Below are positions 53,387 through 63,295 of a stretch of 64,000 nt of DNA, in pieces. Both the position numbers and the translations under genes were made by a program. Position 1 is the first letter of the stretch. Every line of letters begins with the position of its first letter. Source of the stretch: Spirochaetaceae bacterium (GTDB lineage Bacteria > Spirochaetota > Leptospiria > Leptospirales > Leptonemataceae). Under the pieces are notes generated by a model that searched no databases, was not told the origin of the DNA, and worked only from the letters and a program-made list of their open reading frames with translations. Location of the stretch: assembly GCA_002729885.1 (NCBI GenBank), contig PBUB01000002.1:361707-425706 (forward strand). Direction: 5' to 3'.

Positions 53387-54202
53387 TCAAGACTGATAGG
53401 TGGGCGATAGCCCAAAGGCTTTCTTGATAAAGCCAATGCCTGCATAGATGAGAGGAGTATCCAGCAGCGCCAGGGCAAGCTTTACCAGGTATGTGGTAAA
53501 GATTACCTGCACTACGGTTACTGGCTGATCCTCAGTAGGCGCGAAGTACGGCATCTTCCAGTAGAAAGTTAGAAATATGCTGTTTACGATTATTGTATCC
53601 AGTAGCTGAGATACGGCCGTGGATCCATTGTTTCGCAGCCACAGATGCTTTCCCCGGGTCAGGCGCCTCCAGAAATGAAACATAAAGTTGTCTGTAAGCT
53701 GGGCTGCCAGATAGGCCAGCATCGAGGCGAACAACAGTAGTCCAGGAGCATCAAACGTAAATGTGAAAGCCGTCTGGGCTGCAGTGGAACTGGCTCCCAG
53801 TATTCTTCCGTCTTTCCCTACAATTTGTAGTTCATTGGCAAAGGAGCCTGCGTATTCGGCCGGGATTCTCCAGATTTCTGCAGGTGGTAGTGCCTGAACG
53901 ATTTGCAGAATAAGAAGCATTAGCATACTGGCCACGAAGCCATAGACTACCATAAGATCCGCTTTTCGCTTTCCAAAGGTTTCAGATACGATGTCGGTTA
54001 GCCAGAATGTAAATGGATAGGTAACTATACCGGAAGTAAGAACTACAGATAGAGGCTCATAGTGCGGAAACAGAATGAACAGCTTGGTTCCCACCATATT
54101 CGTTAAAACCAGCATTGTAACAAACATGCTGGAGAGAAATACATACAGGTTTCTCTGGGTTTCAGTAGGATGTGGTAGTAGAGGAGGTAAATCCGGGTTC
54201 AC
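53387..54202 (-). CDS. Queuosine precursor transporter (YhhQ/VUT family)
   Basis: This 271-residue protein has about six hydrophobic segments. NLYVFLSSMFVTMLVLTNM at the start, then TYPFTFWLTDIVSETFGKR (YhhQ pattern), LAYLAAQLTDNFMFHFWRR and LDTIIVNSIFLTFYW follow the YhhQ/VUT family. The family takes up queuosine precursors such as preQ0/preQ1. It is the last gene of a four-gene overlapping minus-strand set; its ATG overlaps the stop of the preceding gene by four bases (ATGA). No queuosine synthesis gene is seen in the window. Confidence 0.85.
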   Translation of the reverse strand: MNPDLPPLLPHPTETQRNLYVFLSSMFVTMLVLTNMVGTKLFILFPHYEPLSVVLTSGIVTYPFTFWLTDIVSETFGKRKADLMVVYGFVASMLMLLILQIVQALPPAEIWRIPAEYAGSFANELQIVGKDGRILGASSTAAQTAFTFTFDAPGLLLFASMLAYLAAQLTDNFMFHFWRRLTRGKHLWLRNNGSTAVSQLLDTIIVNSIFLTFYWKMPYFAPTEDQPVTVVQVIFTTYLVKLALALLDTPLIYAGIGFIKKAFGLSPTYQS

Positions 54203-54996
54203 TCAGAGTTTCCCTGGGATGATTTTTTTACAATAATCTTTCGCTGAGTCAGGATACTTACCGTTCTTCCATCAATCCGGATCCCTTCTCCCCATTCTTC
54301 CAGAAAATCATTCAGTTTCTTTTTTAATTCTTCATTCTCTGCGCGAAGGGAATGAAGTTCTTGCTGATCGGAAGAGCTGCTTTCGCCAGATGCCGTACCT
54401 TCTGCCGATTCTGCTACTACAGTGGTCATGGAATGTGCGTCATGAGCATCCGGCATTTCCTGGTCCGGCTGGCCTTCGGATTCTTCCTTGCCGGTGATGG
54501 TGTCACCGGGCAACTGGTAGGCATCCTGTCGGTAATCGGTTTCCACTACCAGGAGCGGCCCATCCGGGTTCAATTCATGTTTTTCTATGGAAGCAAGACC
54601 AGGGATTAGATTGGACAGACTGGATCGGTAAGCCTCGAGAATCTCGGCTGAATCGTTATCCTCTAGAATGACATTCTGAATGGCCGATTGCAGTGCAATG
54701 AGCAGATCGCCCTGCAGTCTTTGTTTCTGAGCTCTGTCCGGTTCTCTCTGCGCAAGAAGCTGGAACAGACTGGAACGCAACTGATACTCTCCCATGCGAG
54801 TGATCAACGCAGAATAATCCTGGGACTTGCGCAATGCTCCAGAGCATTCATCTCGAACCGCTCGAATCCAGGAAAGCACCGAACTACGGTCCTTCTCTTC
54901 CAGAGGACTGGCCGCTACCAGTTCCTGGAACTGACTGTCCAGCTCCGGGGACTTCAGTCCTTCTCTAATGCTCTGGTTGGCGCTCCGCATCTTCAA
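54199..54996 (-). CDS. Coiled-coil protein of unknown function
   Basis: This 265-residue protein is helical. Its N-terminal part (about 1-140) has few motifs. A polar Ser/Glu-rich linker spans about 150-205. A C-terminal coiled coil LHSLRAENEELKKKLNDFL leads into WGEGIRIDGRTVSILTQRK. No signal peptide or membrane segment is seen. It overlaps the hydrolase gene before it by 32 bases and the transporter gene after it by four, so it is co-translated in the same operon. I do not recognise the family, and the role is open. The start may be the first or third residue (54996 or 54990). Confidence 0.65.
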   Translation of the reverse strand: MKMRSANQSIREGLKSPELDSQFQELVAASPLEEKDRSSVLSWIRAVRDECSGALRKSQDYSALITRMGEYQLRSSLFQLLAQREPDRAQKQRLQGDLLIALQSAIQNVILEDNDSAEILEAYRSSLSNLIPGLASIEKHELNPDGPLLVVETDYRQDAYQLPGDTITGKEESEGQPDQEMPDAHDAHSMTTVVAESAEGTASGESSSSDQQELHSLRAENEELKKKLNDFLEEWGEGIRIDGRTVSILTQRKIIVKKSSQGNSE

Positions 54997-56173
54997 TCCA
55001 ATCTACTAATTCATCGTATATTTCATCATCTGCACTCGGATGCAAGAAAAGATCAAAGTGGTCATAATCATGAATTCTGTTGGCTTCGCTACCTTCCAGC
55101 CAGAATACAGGGTTCTCTGTATCATAGGGTGCATACTCTCTACGACTTTTCTGTAGCCCTGAATCTTCGCCCCAGAACTTATACACCGGATAGAGTGACT
55201 CCTCCGGGCTGAAGCCATCGATCTTTCCATATATAAAGGCTACTGGAATGGTCATGGTTCGAACGGCAGGAAACATTCGAACGGCGCTTAAATCGCCAGG
55301 TACCAGAGCAGATGGGATGCTCCGTAGTTTCAGTCCGGCCTTAAAATGAGAGGTGGGAATAAAGCTAAGACAGGGGCCCCCGGGATTGGAACAGTTACTG
55401 CTTAGATCCTGGCCCACAGGAAATCGATCACCTGTATAGAGAGAGCCTGGATAGGCATAATCCAGTCCGGCTCCTATAAAGAAAATGGATCGAATGCGAT
55501 TTCCTCGGCTATCAACCATTGCATCCCCGGATGCTTCCAGTCGACTTAGATAGGGAAGCCAGCGCTGTCCTCCCAGGGATAGACCTCCGGCCACAAAGTC
55601 GGTGCACTCGCAATCTGTGCGGGCCATGGAAATGGCCTTTTCTATTTCCGTTCCAATCAAGGCCGATTGAATAACTGCATCCGGCGATTTCCACATCAAA
55701 AGATAGACGTTATGATCATCCAGTAGAGCCTCCAGAAGACCATCCGGCCGGGCCAGGATTCCCGGTTCAAAGAACATGGGATCCAGCAGGGCTATGGAAT
55801 GCTTTCCCTTTCTAAGATCACCTATGCGAAGAACAGTCAGTCGATCTGTTTCTGCCACGGTAGTGGCCGGGATGCGACTCTCCGAAAACCCAGAATCCAG
55901 GGATCGTGCCTTTAGAGGATAGGTCATGGTAACAAGTAGCGCTAATGAAACAAACTGACAGGCGATCTGTGACCTGGAGAAAAAAGCGCACCAACTACGA
56001 AGGGATGCCTGGTTTCGCTTGGAATTAGTTTCCCGGGACTTTGCCAGGGGCCGCTTTAGGGTCTGAAATGAAATTCTACAGGTCTTCGAAAAACCATTCC
56101 AGTAACGTCTAATTGAAGACTGTCTAAATACAGCGTTTCTGCAATTAGCAAGAAGTGCCTTAATTCCTTTCAT
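54965..56173 (-). CDS. Alpha/beta-hydrolase fold protein with N-terminal membrane anchor
   Basis: This 402-residue protein starts by overlapping the previous gene by 14 bases. A long basic N-terminal segment (about 1-65) precedes a hydrophobic stretch (IACQFVSLALLVTMTYPL, ~70-87), either an anchor or a late signal. The core carries an FVAGGLSLGGQRWLPYL elbow (G-x-S-x-G), later FIYGKIDGFSPEESL (Asp region) and HDYDHFDLFLHP (His region). Catalytic triad residues are thus present. The reaction is unknown. It is paired in one operon with the lipoprotein hydrolase at 56160, suggesting linked substrates. The true start could be further inside. Confidence 0.7.
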   Translation of the reverse strand: MKGIKALLANCRNAVFRQSSIRRYWNGFSKTCRISFQTLKRPLAKSRETNSKRNQASLRSWCAFFSRSQIACQFVSLALLVTMTYPLKARSLDSGFSESRIPATTVAETDRLTVLRIGDLRKGKHSIALLDPMFFEPGILARPDGLLEALLDDHNVYLLMWKSPDAVIQSALIGTEIEKAISMARTDCECTDFVAGGLSLGGQRWLPYLSRLEASGDAMVDSRGNRIRSIFFIGAGLDYAYPGSLYTGDRFPVGQDLSSNCSNPGGPCLSFIPTSHFKAGLKLRSIPSALVPGDLSAVRMFPAVRTMTIPVAFIYGKIDGFSPEESLYPVYKFWGEDSGLQKSRREYAPYDTENPVFWLEGSEANRIHDYDHFDLFLHPSADDEIYDELVDWIEDAERQPEH

Positions 56174-57233
56174 TGAGCCACTCCATTACTGCGGGGATTA
56201 CATCTTCATCTGCATGCACTCCAACAAAAAGGTCTGTATGTCCGTAGTCTTCCTGTTGTCCGTTGGACCTGGATGCAATAAACAGTGTTTTATCCTCACT
56301 GCCCAGAGATTCGTAAATGGTCCGTAGCATATAGGGAGACCCCAGGTGATCCCTGCGCCCTCCTACAATCATAACAGGTATGCGAATTCGCTTCAGATTC
56401 TGAGTATAATTGAATTTTCCATCGTCGCTTCGCACATCGCCGCTTTCCACCGCATCTGCAAACTGGTCGGCTACTCCAATGGCAATGTTATTGGCTACAT
56501 GAGCTTTCATATCATCCAGCATGCCTTCCGGCAGATTGTCCGGATACCAGAACATATTCATTAGATATCGATCCGGGGTCAGAGAGATACAACTATGCCT
56601 TTCCATTCGGGCCATGGTGCCCATAGGAAGCACCGGTAAAAGAAAGGAGCAAGTGCCCAGGGCATTCCAGGTGTTCAGGTTTCTTGTGGGGTTTTCGAAT
56701 ACAAACGGAGAGCCCAGTGTGACCAGGTTTTTGATTCTATCTTCTTTAAAAGTTCCAATTCGCGCATAGGCAATCATTCCACCCATACTATGCCCAATCC
56801 AGTTAACTCCAGGCTTTCCGGTCTTTTCCAGAACAAAGGAAATGGCCGTATCCATATCCCGGCGGATATAATCGTCCATATTGTAATCGTAGGTATAGTC
56901 TCCAAAAAAGAGCGACGGGGAGCCTGCATCCGGTCGGCCTCTCAGATCCAGCAGCCACACATCGTAGCCCTGCTTCTGAAGTTGCATGGCCAGGGATCTG
57001 CTGCCATTCATCTTGAAGTATTTGCGACTGGCCATGAATCCATGACACAGAATGATAGGATACTTTCGGGGGGCAGCACTTGAATCCGCTGGAAAATGTT
57101 CCAGGCTCAAAGGAAACCCATCCTCGGTTACCGGATGATATAAATCGCCTTCAGGTAGCGTACTGGCCGTAGCACAATGAACCAAGAAGGGAGCCAGCGT
57201 CAGAGCCAGCGTCAGACCTGCCCGTCTCAACAT
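56160..57233 (-). CDS. Alpha/beta-hydrolase lipoprotein
   Basis: This 357-residue protein has a lipoprotein signal MLRRAGLTLALTLAPFLVHC. The core shows PIILCHGFMASRKYFKMNG (oxyanion loop), WLLDLRGRPDAGS, the nucleophile elbow VNWIGHSMGGMIAYAR, later IVGGRRDHLGSPYML and the catalytic-His region EDYGHTDLFVG. Acid-lipase-like enzymes carry this arrangement, so the protein may hydrolyse lipids at the outer membrane or periplasm. It opens a four-gene minus-strand operon. Confidence 0.78.
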   Translation of the reverse strand: MLRRAGLTLALTLAPFLVHCATASTLPEGDLYHPVTEDGFPLSLEHFPADSSAAPRKYPIILCHGFMASRKYFKMNGSRSLAMQLQKQGYDVWLLDLRGRPDAGSPSLFFGDYTYDYNMDDYIRRDMDTAISFVLEKTGKPGVNWIGHSMGGMIAYARIGTFKEDRIKNLVTLGSPFVFENPTRNLNTWNALGTCSFLLPVLPMGTMARMERHSCISLTPDRYLMNMFWYPDNLPEGMLDDMKAHVANNIAIGVADQFADAVESGDVRSDDGKFNYTQNLKRIRIPVMIVGGRRDHLGSPYMLRTIYESLGSEDKTLFIASRSNGQQEDYGHTDLFVGVHADEDVIPAVMEWLNERN

Positions 57234-57364
57234 CCTGCGAGCTTCCAGGAATGCCTCTGTAATTGCAAGTGTAAAGCCCGCTGCAGAGGCCGGGGTCAGT
57301 GCTGAAAGTTCTCCCCCGGAGAAAGGCTAAATAAAGGCTGCACAGGGAAAGTAGTGGGCTAGTA

Positions 57365-57390
57365 GCAGGTAAGGATTAAAGCTTACCTGC
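57365..57390 (-). terminator. Hairpin at the end of the suf operon
   Basis: GCAGGTAAG (57365-57373) pairs perfectly with CTTACCTGC (57382-57390) over an 8-base loop, overlapping the sufU stop codon. No T-run follows, so it may stabilise the 3' end rather than terminate alone. The further gap to 57233 holds no gene. Confidence 0.5.
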
Positions 57391-57813
57391 GGTGCGCAGA
57401 GCCTGTTCCAGAGCATTCCAGGCAAGGGTGGCGCACTTTACGCGTATGGGATACTGCTGCACTCCCTGGAGAGCCTCCAGGTCTTCCAGGCCTTCCGGAA
57501 AATCCACCTGGTGTTTTTCCACGATCATAGACTTGAATCTTTCGATCAAATCCTCTGCCTGTTCCACAGTCATTCCATCCACGGCATCGGCCATCATGGA
57601 GCCAGATGCAGTGGAGATACTACAACCATGACCGCCCATTCCAATGGCCTTGATCACGCCATCTTCTACTTTGAGATAGACCTCTACCTCATCTCCGCAG
57701 CTTCGATTCACTCCGGATTCATGAACATTGTGATCTGCAGGAATCTCCCTGTGGGAAGGTTCCTGACTGTGGTCAATAATCAGTTCTTTGTATAGATCTT
57801 CGCTAAGAGACAT
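57376..57813 (-). CDS. sufU: Fe-S cluster assembly protein SufU
   Basis: This 145-residue protein has the three SufU/IscU cysteines: NRSCGDEVEVYL, GHGCSISTASGSMM and VKCATLAWNAL, with the family's HSQEPSH region at the N-terminus. SufU acts as a zinc-dependent sulfur acceptor from SufS and feeds the SufBCD scaffold. It follows sufS by five bases and is the last gene of the operon. A perfect hairpin overlaps its stop. Confidence 0.95.
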   Translation of the reverse strand: MSLSEDLYKELIIDHSQEPSHREIPADHNVHESGVNRSCGDEVEVYLKVEDGVIKAIGMGGHGCSISTASGSMMADAVDGMTVEQAEDLIERFKSMIVEKHQVDFPEGLEDLEALQGVQQYPIRVKCATLAWNALEQALRTAGKL

Positions 57814-57818
57814 TTATT

Positions 57819-59087
57819 TTACCTCGGAGCCGGCCCCGGAGCCCTGGCCGGCATCTTGAAAATGCTGCGAACCTTGAGCAGAGCATTCACCAGAGCATCA
57901 ATGTCTTCCGGGCCATTGTAGAGATAGAAGCTGGCTCTTACAGTGCCGGTGATCCCTTCTTTCTTCATAAAGGGTTCGCAGCAATGATGCCCGGCGCGTA
58001 CAGCCACTCCCTCTTCGTCCAGGATACTACCAATATCATGCGGATGCACACCTTCTAAAAGAAAGCTGATTACTCCTCCGCGATTCTCCAGGTCATTACT
58101 TCCAAACAAACGAATACCAGGAACCTTCTGCATTTCTTCCAGTCCATAATTCAGCAGTGCCAGTTCGTGGCTGTGTACATTTTCCAGGCCCACCTGACTG
58201 AGATAGTCCAGGGCTACAGAGAAAGCCACTACTCCTGCGATGTTCGGAGTACCTGCTTCAAACTTCATAGGAAGTGGAGCAGGCTTAAATGAATCTCTGG
58301 ATACAGTCAGGATCATATCGCCGCCGCCCAGGAATGGCTCCATGTTTTCCAGTATTTCCCGTTTTCCGTAGAGGGCACCTACTCCCGTAGGTCCCAGCAT
58401 TTTATGTGCACTCAATGCATAGAAATCGCAGTCCAGCTCCTCAACATTAACGTTCAGATGACAGGCACCCTGGGCTCCATCCACCACGAAGAGAGCTCCT
58501 GCCTTTCGCGCCGCCTGGCCAATGGTTTTTAAATCATGGATTGTGCCCACAGCGTTGGACATATGAGCTACCGATACGATTCGAGTGCGATCGGTGATGA
58601 CTTCCGACAGACGACCGAGGTCGTAGCGAGCATCCTCTGTGAGGGGGATATGACGGAGGACAGCGCCGGTCTTCTTCGCGGCCATCATCCACGGAACCAG
58701 ATTGGAATGGTGCTCCAGTTCGCTTACCAGGATTTCATCCCCGGGCTTCAATTCATTCATGGCCCAGCTGTAAGCCACGATGTTCAAGCTTTCTGTAGTA
58801 TTTCGAGTGAAAATGACTGTGTCCGGGTCCGATGCCCCAAGGAATTTGGCCAGCCTGGCTCGGGTTCTATCGTAGAGGTCGGTGGCCTCATAACTCAGTC
58901 TGTAAGCACCTCGATGGATGTTGGCATTGCGGCATCGGTAATAGTCCTCAAACGCTTCAATGACTCGCCGGGGTTTCTGAGAGCTGGCTGCGCTGTCCAG
59001 AAATACCAGCGGCTTTCCATTCATCCGGGTGGAAAGAATAGGAAAGTCTTCTTTAATCTTTTGATAATCCAGTAGTTTACCTGACAT
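57819..59087 (-). CDS. sufS: Cysteine desulfurase SufS
   Basis: This 422-residue PLP enzyme carries FLDSAASSQKPR near the start, the ATP/PLP-loop RNTTESLNIVA, the Schiff-base lysine in ALSAHKMLGPTGVG and the persulfide cysteine in VRAGHHCCEPFMKK. Two cysteines lie at that site where RAGHHCAQP is usual. It removes sulfur from cysteine to SufU. An untranslated gap of about 190 bases separates it from the Rieske gene upstream, and the ATG at 59087 is followed by SGKLLDYQKIKEDF. Confidence 0.96.
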   Translation of the reverse strand: MSGKLLDYQKIKEDFPILSTRMNGKPLVFLDSAASSQKPRRVIEAFEDYYRCRNANIHRGAYRLSYEATDLYDRTRARLAKFLGASDPDTVIFTRNTTESLNIVAYSWAMNELKPGDEILVSELEHHSNLVPWMMAAKKTGAVLRHIPLTEDARYDLGRLSEVITDRTRIVSVAHMSNAVGTIHDLKTIGQAARKAGALFVVDGAQGACHLNVNVEELDCDFYALSAHKMLGPTGVGALYGKREILENMEPFLGGGDMILTVSRDSFKPAPLPMKFEAGTPNIAGVVAFSVALDYLSQVGLENVHSHELALLNYGLEEMQKVPGIRLFGSNDLENRGGVISFLLEGVHPHDIGSILDEEGVAVRAGHHCCEPFMKKEGITGTVRASFYLYNGPEDIDALVNALLKVRSIFKMPARAPGPAPR

Positions 59088-59277
59088 GGAAAGCCAATCT
59101 CCCGGTTAGAAACCTTACTCCGGTAAAAAAATAGTCCGCGGTCTGCATTGCCAGTGTTTTTGCCTCGGAACAGTGGTATCCAGGGCCCCCGTCCCAGATT
59201 CGAAAATGGGCTTTGAACCGGGGCCCAAGGGCGCCCTATCCTGCGGGACCGCCAGCGGGCCAGACCGGGTGTAACGG

Positions 59278-59586
59278 TCAAGCGTCCAGATCCACCAGCA
59301 CATCCCCATCCTTGAGTTCTACAGGATAGATCTCGATGCTTTCTGTGGCTGGCATCCTGGTGGCTTCTCCCGATTCGATGTCGAAGCGGGCCCCATGTCT
59401 TGGACAGATGATTTCTTTTCCGTCCAGTTTGCCGCCATTCAGAGAGCCACCATCATGGGTGCATGTGTTTTCGAAGGCACAGATTTTTCCGTTCAGTCTG
59501 GTAAGGGCCACTCTGCCAATCCTTGTGTTGCAGGTGAATATTTCCCCTTCCTTTATTTCTGATTCCGAGGCCAGTTTATCTGCCAT
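59278..59586 (-). CDS. Rieske [2Fe-2S] ferredoxin-like protein of the suf operon
   Basis: This 102-residue protein has the Rieske iron-binding motifs NTCTHDGGSLNGGKL (C-x-H) and IICPRHGARFDIESG (C-x-x-H). It resembles the small NirD/BphF-type ferredoxins. Such proteins often occur between sufD and sufS, where they are thought to supply electrons or to act in cluster assembly or repair; the exact role is not settled. It lies 79 bases after sufD and is followed by a GC-rich gap that holds a GACCG/CGGTC hairpin at its stop. Confidence 0.9.
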   Translation of the reverse strand: MADKLASESEIKEGEIFTCNTRIGRVALTRLNGKICAFENTCTHDGGSLNGGKLDGKEIICPRHGARFDIESGEATRMPATESIEIYPVELKDGDVLVDLDA

Positions 59587-59665
59587 ATTCGCTCCTGAGG
59601 TCTATCCGACTGTTTGTATACCGGTTAAGAAACCACTCATGGAATTCCATGGCGGTTTGTTACGG

Positions 59666-60868
59666 TTAACTTTCAAGGATGGGAAACATCTCATCTCGCA
59701 GGCTGGCAAGATCTTCTTCAGTCAATCTAAGCTCGGAAAGAATTTCTTCCATGAACCCTTCAATCAGCATTCGCCTGGCTGCTTCCAGAGGAATACCCCT
59801 GCATTGCAGAAAGAAAAGGGCCTGTTCGTCCAGATCGCCTACAGTGGCGCCGTGCTCACAGGACACATCTTCGGACTGGATAATCAGTTTTGGCATGGAT
59901 TCCGCGCGAGCCTTCTTGCTCAAAACAATGTTGTTGTTGGTCTGATGCGAATCTACCTGCTTAATATGGGGAGGAGCTACCAGGGAACCATTAAATACGC
60001 TATGAGCTCTGTCGCGTAGAACTGTCTTGTAGAGCAGCGTACTTACGCAATGATCTGCTTCGTGGCTCACTTCCATTTCCATATCATGAAATTGGGCAGC
60101 CCGGCCGGTATACAGACCAATGCCTCGAAACGCGGCCCCCTGTTGCATGGCCCGGGTGCGAACGAACCCTTTGCCGGTTAATCCGCCGCGATGAATGGCA
60201 CAATAGTGAACATTGCTGTCTCTACCTTCCAGAAAATCTACGCGATGGAAATGAAAGCTCAGGTCATCGTGTTTGCGACTGTCGATCATTCGAACATAGG
60301 AATTGTTTCCGGATTCAATGAATGTTGTGCTGCTCCACATGCGGCCCAGTTCATCTGAATTCTGTCCCGGATCGATGTATTCGATAAACAGATCCAGTTC
60401 TCGGTTTGGATCCACCTTGATAAAGAGGGAGGGCAGATGCAGATTTCCATTGCCCGCATGCATGCGAATGCGAAGCGCAATGTTCTGCTTAATGTGTAGC
60501 GCAATGGGTTTGCCGTAGGCCAGAGTGGTAAGTTCGAAAGGATCGGCTGCGTCTCTGGCCCTGTTTAGAAGCCAGGTCCATTCACTGGAATCCTGACCAG
60601 GGTCCAGAATGCTAATTCCCTGCTCGCTGTAGGCAGATTTGTTCTCTGCGGAGGGCCAAGGAAGAGATTGATACTCCTGAAAAGACTTACCTGACTCTTT
60701 GCAATACTGGAATTCAATATTCAGCTCACCGGGACTGCGGCCCAGTACATCCACCCCATCCAGGCGAACCTTTCTCCACGCTTCGCTGGATTTATCAGGG
60801 TAGGTATCTGCAGTGGCTTGCTTGAGCGCTGAAATTGCTTCGTTCTGGATCTGGGCAATCCCGCTCAT
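59666..60868 (-). CDS. sufD: Fe-S cluster assembly protein SufD
   Basis: This 400-residue protein has a SufB/SufD beta-helix with the conserved [34 protein letters not shown] and [28 protein letters not shown] segments near the end. SufD pairs with SufB and the SufC ATPase as the Fe-S scaffold. Its ATG overlaps the sufC stop by four bases (ATGA). It is about normal length. Confidence 0.95.
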   Translation of the reverse strand: MSGIAQIQNEAISALKQATADTYPDKSSEAWRKVRLDGVDVLGRSPGELNIEFQYCKESGKSFQEYQSLPWPSAENKSAYSEQGISILDPGQDSSEWTWLLNRARDAADPFELTTLAYGKPIALHIKQNIALRIRMHAGNGNLHLPSLFIKVDPNRELDLFIEYIDPGQNSDELGRMWSSTTFIESGNNSYVRMIDSRKHDDLSFHFHRVDFLEGRDSNVHYCAIHRGGLTGKGFVRTRAMQQGAAFRGIGLYTGRAAQFHDMEMEVSHEADHCVSTLLYKTVLRDRAHSVFNGSLVAPPHIKQVDSHQTNNNIVLSKKARAESMPKLIIQSEDVSCEHGATVGDLDEQALFFLQCRGIPLEAARRMLIEGFMEEILSELRLTEEDLASLRDEMFPILES

Positions 60869-61623
60869 GCATTCTCTCCTGCAGCGGCTTTGCCAACCCA
60901 GTCATAGCCTTCCTGTTCCAGGCGTTCTGCCAGTTCCGGTCCGCCGGTGGTTTGCACCCGGCCATCCATGAAAATATGGACTTTGTCCAGCGAAAGATAG
61001 TTCAAAATACGCTGATAGTGAGTAATTACCAGCATGGACCGGTCAGCATTATTTTGCTTTTCGATATTTTCTGCGATGATTCTTAGAGCATCGATGTCCA
61101 GACCGGAATCCACTTCATCCAGTATAGCCAGTCCCGGTTTCATCAGGCTCATCTGAAGGATTTCATTTCGCTTCTTCTCTCCTCCGGAAAAGCCATCGTT
61201 TACATAGCGACCCATGAAATTGGAATCCATCTGTAGTTCTTCCATTGCCTGCTTTACTTCTGTGCGAAATTCTCGTACAGGCACATCCTTTCCTCTAACG
61301 TTCTTTAAGACATTGCGCAGAAAGTTGGTCACCGTAACGCCTGGAATGGCGGTGGGATACTGGAAGCAAAGAAATAGCCCTTTTCTGGCTCTTTCATCCG
61401 TGGATAAACCCAGCACCGATTCACCCTTGAACAGGATATCTCCCTTCGTAATTTTGTAATTTGGATGACCCATGATGGCGTTGGAAAGCGTGCTCTTTCC
61501 TGAACCGTTGGGCCCCATAATGGCATGAATTTCCCCGGCCGGGATTGTAAGATCTACGCCTTTTAGAATCTCTGTGTCTTCTACCTCTACGTGCAGATCT
61601 TTGATCTCAAGAATTGCGCTCAT
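60865..61623 (-). CDS. sufC: Fe-S cluster assembly ATPase SufC
   Basis: This 252-residue ABC-type ATPase has Walker [10 protein letters not shown], the signature [12 protein letters not shown], Walker [13 protein letters not shown] and an H-loop VITHYQRIL. It drives conformational change of the SufBCD complex; it is soluble and not part of a transporter. It follows sufB by 90 bases containing a strong hairpin, and overlaps sufD. Confidence 0.96.
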   Translation of the reverse strand: MSAILEIKDLHVEVEDTEILKGVDLTIPAGEIHAIMGPNGSGKSTLSNAIMGHPNYKITKGDILFKGESVLGLSTDERARKGLFLCFQYPTAIPGVTVTNFLRNVLKNVRGKDVPVREFRTEVKQAMEELQMDSNFMGRYVNDGFSGGEKKRNEILQMSLMKPGLAILDEVDSGLDIDALRIIAENIEKQNNADRSMLVITHYQRILNYLSLDKVHIFMDGRVQTTGGPELAERLEQEGYDWVGKAAAGENA

Positions 61624-61653
61624 TGAATGTTCCTCTAGTTAATAAAATGCATC

Positions 61654-61675
61654 TCGGGGAAGGAATCTTCCCCGA
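61654..61675 (-). promoter_or_regulatory. Intra-operon hairpin between sufB and sufC
   Basis: TCGGGGAAG (61654-61662) pairs perfectly with CTTCCCCGA (61667-61675), loop GAAT. It lies in the 90-base gap within the suf operon and may attenuate or stabilise the mRNA and set SufB to SufC ratio. Confidence 0.6.
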
Positions 61676-61713
61676 AAGTATAATCCAGCATTTAGTATGT
61701 GGATTTTGTGTAG

Positions 61714-63165
61714 TTAGCAGGCCTGCCCGGACGCTGTGGTCTGAGGTATCTCCTGCTTCTTCTGATCCTTTCGCTCAATGGCCTTGCCATCTTCCAGAAT
61801 CATTCGGATCAATCGGCTCATTTCCACCGAGTACTCTACATTGAGATCCCGGACCACTCCGTCGCAGAAGCCGTTTACAATGAGAAGCTTGGCTTCGTCT
61901 TCGTTAAGGCCGCGACATTGCAGATAGAAAAGCATATCCTCATCGATTTTAGATACGGTAGCCTCGTAGTTCAGGGAACCATCGGCTCCGGCCACATCAT
62001 TGTATGGATAAGCATGGGATTGGCTGCGGTCATCCATCATCAGTCCATCGCATTTGATATGGCTGAAGGCTCCGGTGGCCGACTTATCGAATTTCACCAG
62101 TCCGCGATAGGAGTTAATTCCTCCGTCCAGGGAAACCCCTTTGGCCAGAACGTTGGAACGAGTGTCTTTTCCAACATGAATGACTCTGGCTCCGGTGTCC
62201 TGTATCTGATTCGATCCTGCGAACGCCAGAGAAAGAATGTCTCCTGTGGATCGATCCCCTTTCAGAATAATGCCTGGATACTTCATGGTCTGAGCACCAA
62301 TGTTGACGTCCGTCCAGGTAATATGCGCTTCCTTTTCCGCCATTCCGCGCTTAACCGTCCAGTTATACATATTCTTTTTCCAGTTCTGGATGGTAGTATA
62401 ATGGATCCTGGATTTCTCCAGGGCTACAAGCTCCACCACGGCGGTGTGAAAGTTTGTTCCTGCATCCTGCAAAGATGTGCAACCTTCACTGTAGACGATT
62501 TCTGCACCTTCGTCTGCGATAAGCAGGGTTCGTTCGTACTGACCTGAGCTGGCCGCCGTTACTTTGAAGTAAGCCTGCAGAGGCATGGGAGTTTTCACTC
62601 CTTTAGGACAGTAGGCGAATGAGCCACCGCTGAATACGGCGCTATTCAATGCTGCAAACTTATTGTCATCGGGGGTTACTACCGAGCCAATATAGCGCTT
62701 CACCAGTTCCGGATACTCCTGAATGGCGGTGTCTATATCGCAAAAGATGATTCCCAGTTCTTCCAGCTCTTTCTTAACGTTAGCATAAACGGTTTCTGAG
62801 TCGCTCATCGCTTCCAGACCGGCCAGGTATCGCCGCTCATGTTCCGGAATTCCCAGCCTTTCGAAGCTTTCCAGTACGTCGGGATCCACTTCATCCCAGG
62901 ATTTCTTCTTCTTCTTGTTGGATCCTACATAATGAACATAATTATCCAGATTGATGTTGAACTGAGGAATGAATCCCCAGGTTGGCATGGGCTTGGCCAG
63001 AAAGGTATCCAGAGCCTGCAGACGGAACTCGGTGAGCCATCCCGGTTCATTCTTGATATGAGAGATAGATTCTACTACTTTTCGGTTCAATCCCCGGGGG
63101 AAGCCATCCGGCTCGTAGAAAGCAGGTTCGTTTTGTTCGGTTCTATTTATTGTTTCTGTGGACAT
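61714..63165 (-). CDS. sufB: Fe-S cluster assembly protein SufB
   Basis: This 483-residue protein has the SufB landmarks: [76 protein letters not shown] and the C-terminal [20 protein letters not shown]. It is the central scaffold on which the cluster is built. It opens the operon; its upstream gap (63166-63295) ends at the terminator of the DinB-like gene. The ATG at 63165 fits family N-termini. Confidence 0.96.
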   Translation of the reverse strand: MSTETINRTEQNEPAFYEPDGFPRGLNRKVVESISHIKNEPGWLTEFRLQALDTFLAKPMPTWGFIPQFNINLDNYVHYVGSNKKKKKSWDEVDPDVLESFERLGIPEHERRYLAGLEAMSDSETVYANVKKELEELGIIFCDIDTAIQEYPELVKRYIGSVVTPDDNKFAALNSAVFSGGSFAYCPKGVKTPMPLQAYFKVTAASSGQYERTLLIADEGAEIVYSEGCTSLQDAGTNFHTAVVELVALEKSRIHYTTIQNWKKNMYNWTVKRGMAEKEAHITWTDVNIGAQTMKYPGIILKGDRSTGDILSLAFAGSNQIQDTGARVIHVGKDTRSNVLAKGVSLDGGINSYRGLVKFDKSATGAFSHIKCDGLMMDDRSQSHAYPYNDVAGADGSLNYEATVSKIDEDMLFYLQCRGLNEDEAKLLIVNGFCDGVVRDLNVEYSVEMSRLIRMILEDGKAIERKDQKKQEIPQTTASGQAC

Positions 63166-63252
63166 ATCCGCTCCCTATCCTGAAAGAACGAATTGGGGCG
63201 GGGCTCGGGCAAGTACTATTTAAATTGAAGACATTGATACGGACCGTGCCCC

Positions 63253-63285
63253 GAAAAAACAGGAAAAATGGCCAGATTTTGGCCT
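63253..63285 (-). terminator. Intrinsic terminator of the DinB-like gene
   Basis: On the minus strand GGCCA-AAATC-TGGCC is followed by ATTTTTCCTGTTTTTT, starting about 11 bases past the stop codon. This is a stem plus U-tract and separates the gene from the sufB promoter region. Confidence 0.85.
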
Positions 63286-63295
63286 GAGAGGCCCT

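Noticed and set aside
59140..59230. Possible tRNA-like TTCGAAT loop in the gap between the Rieske gene and sufS
   Set aside because: The T-arm stem has mismatches and no matching acceptor or anticodon arms could be found on either strand.
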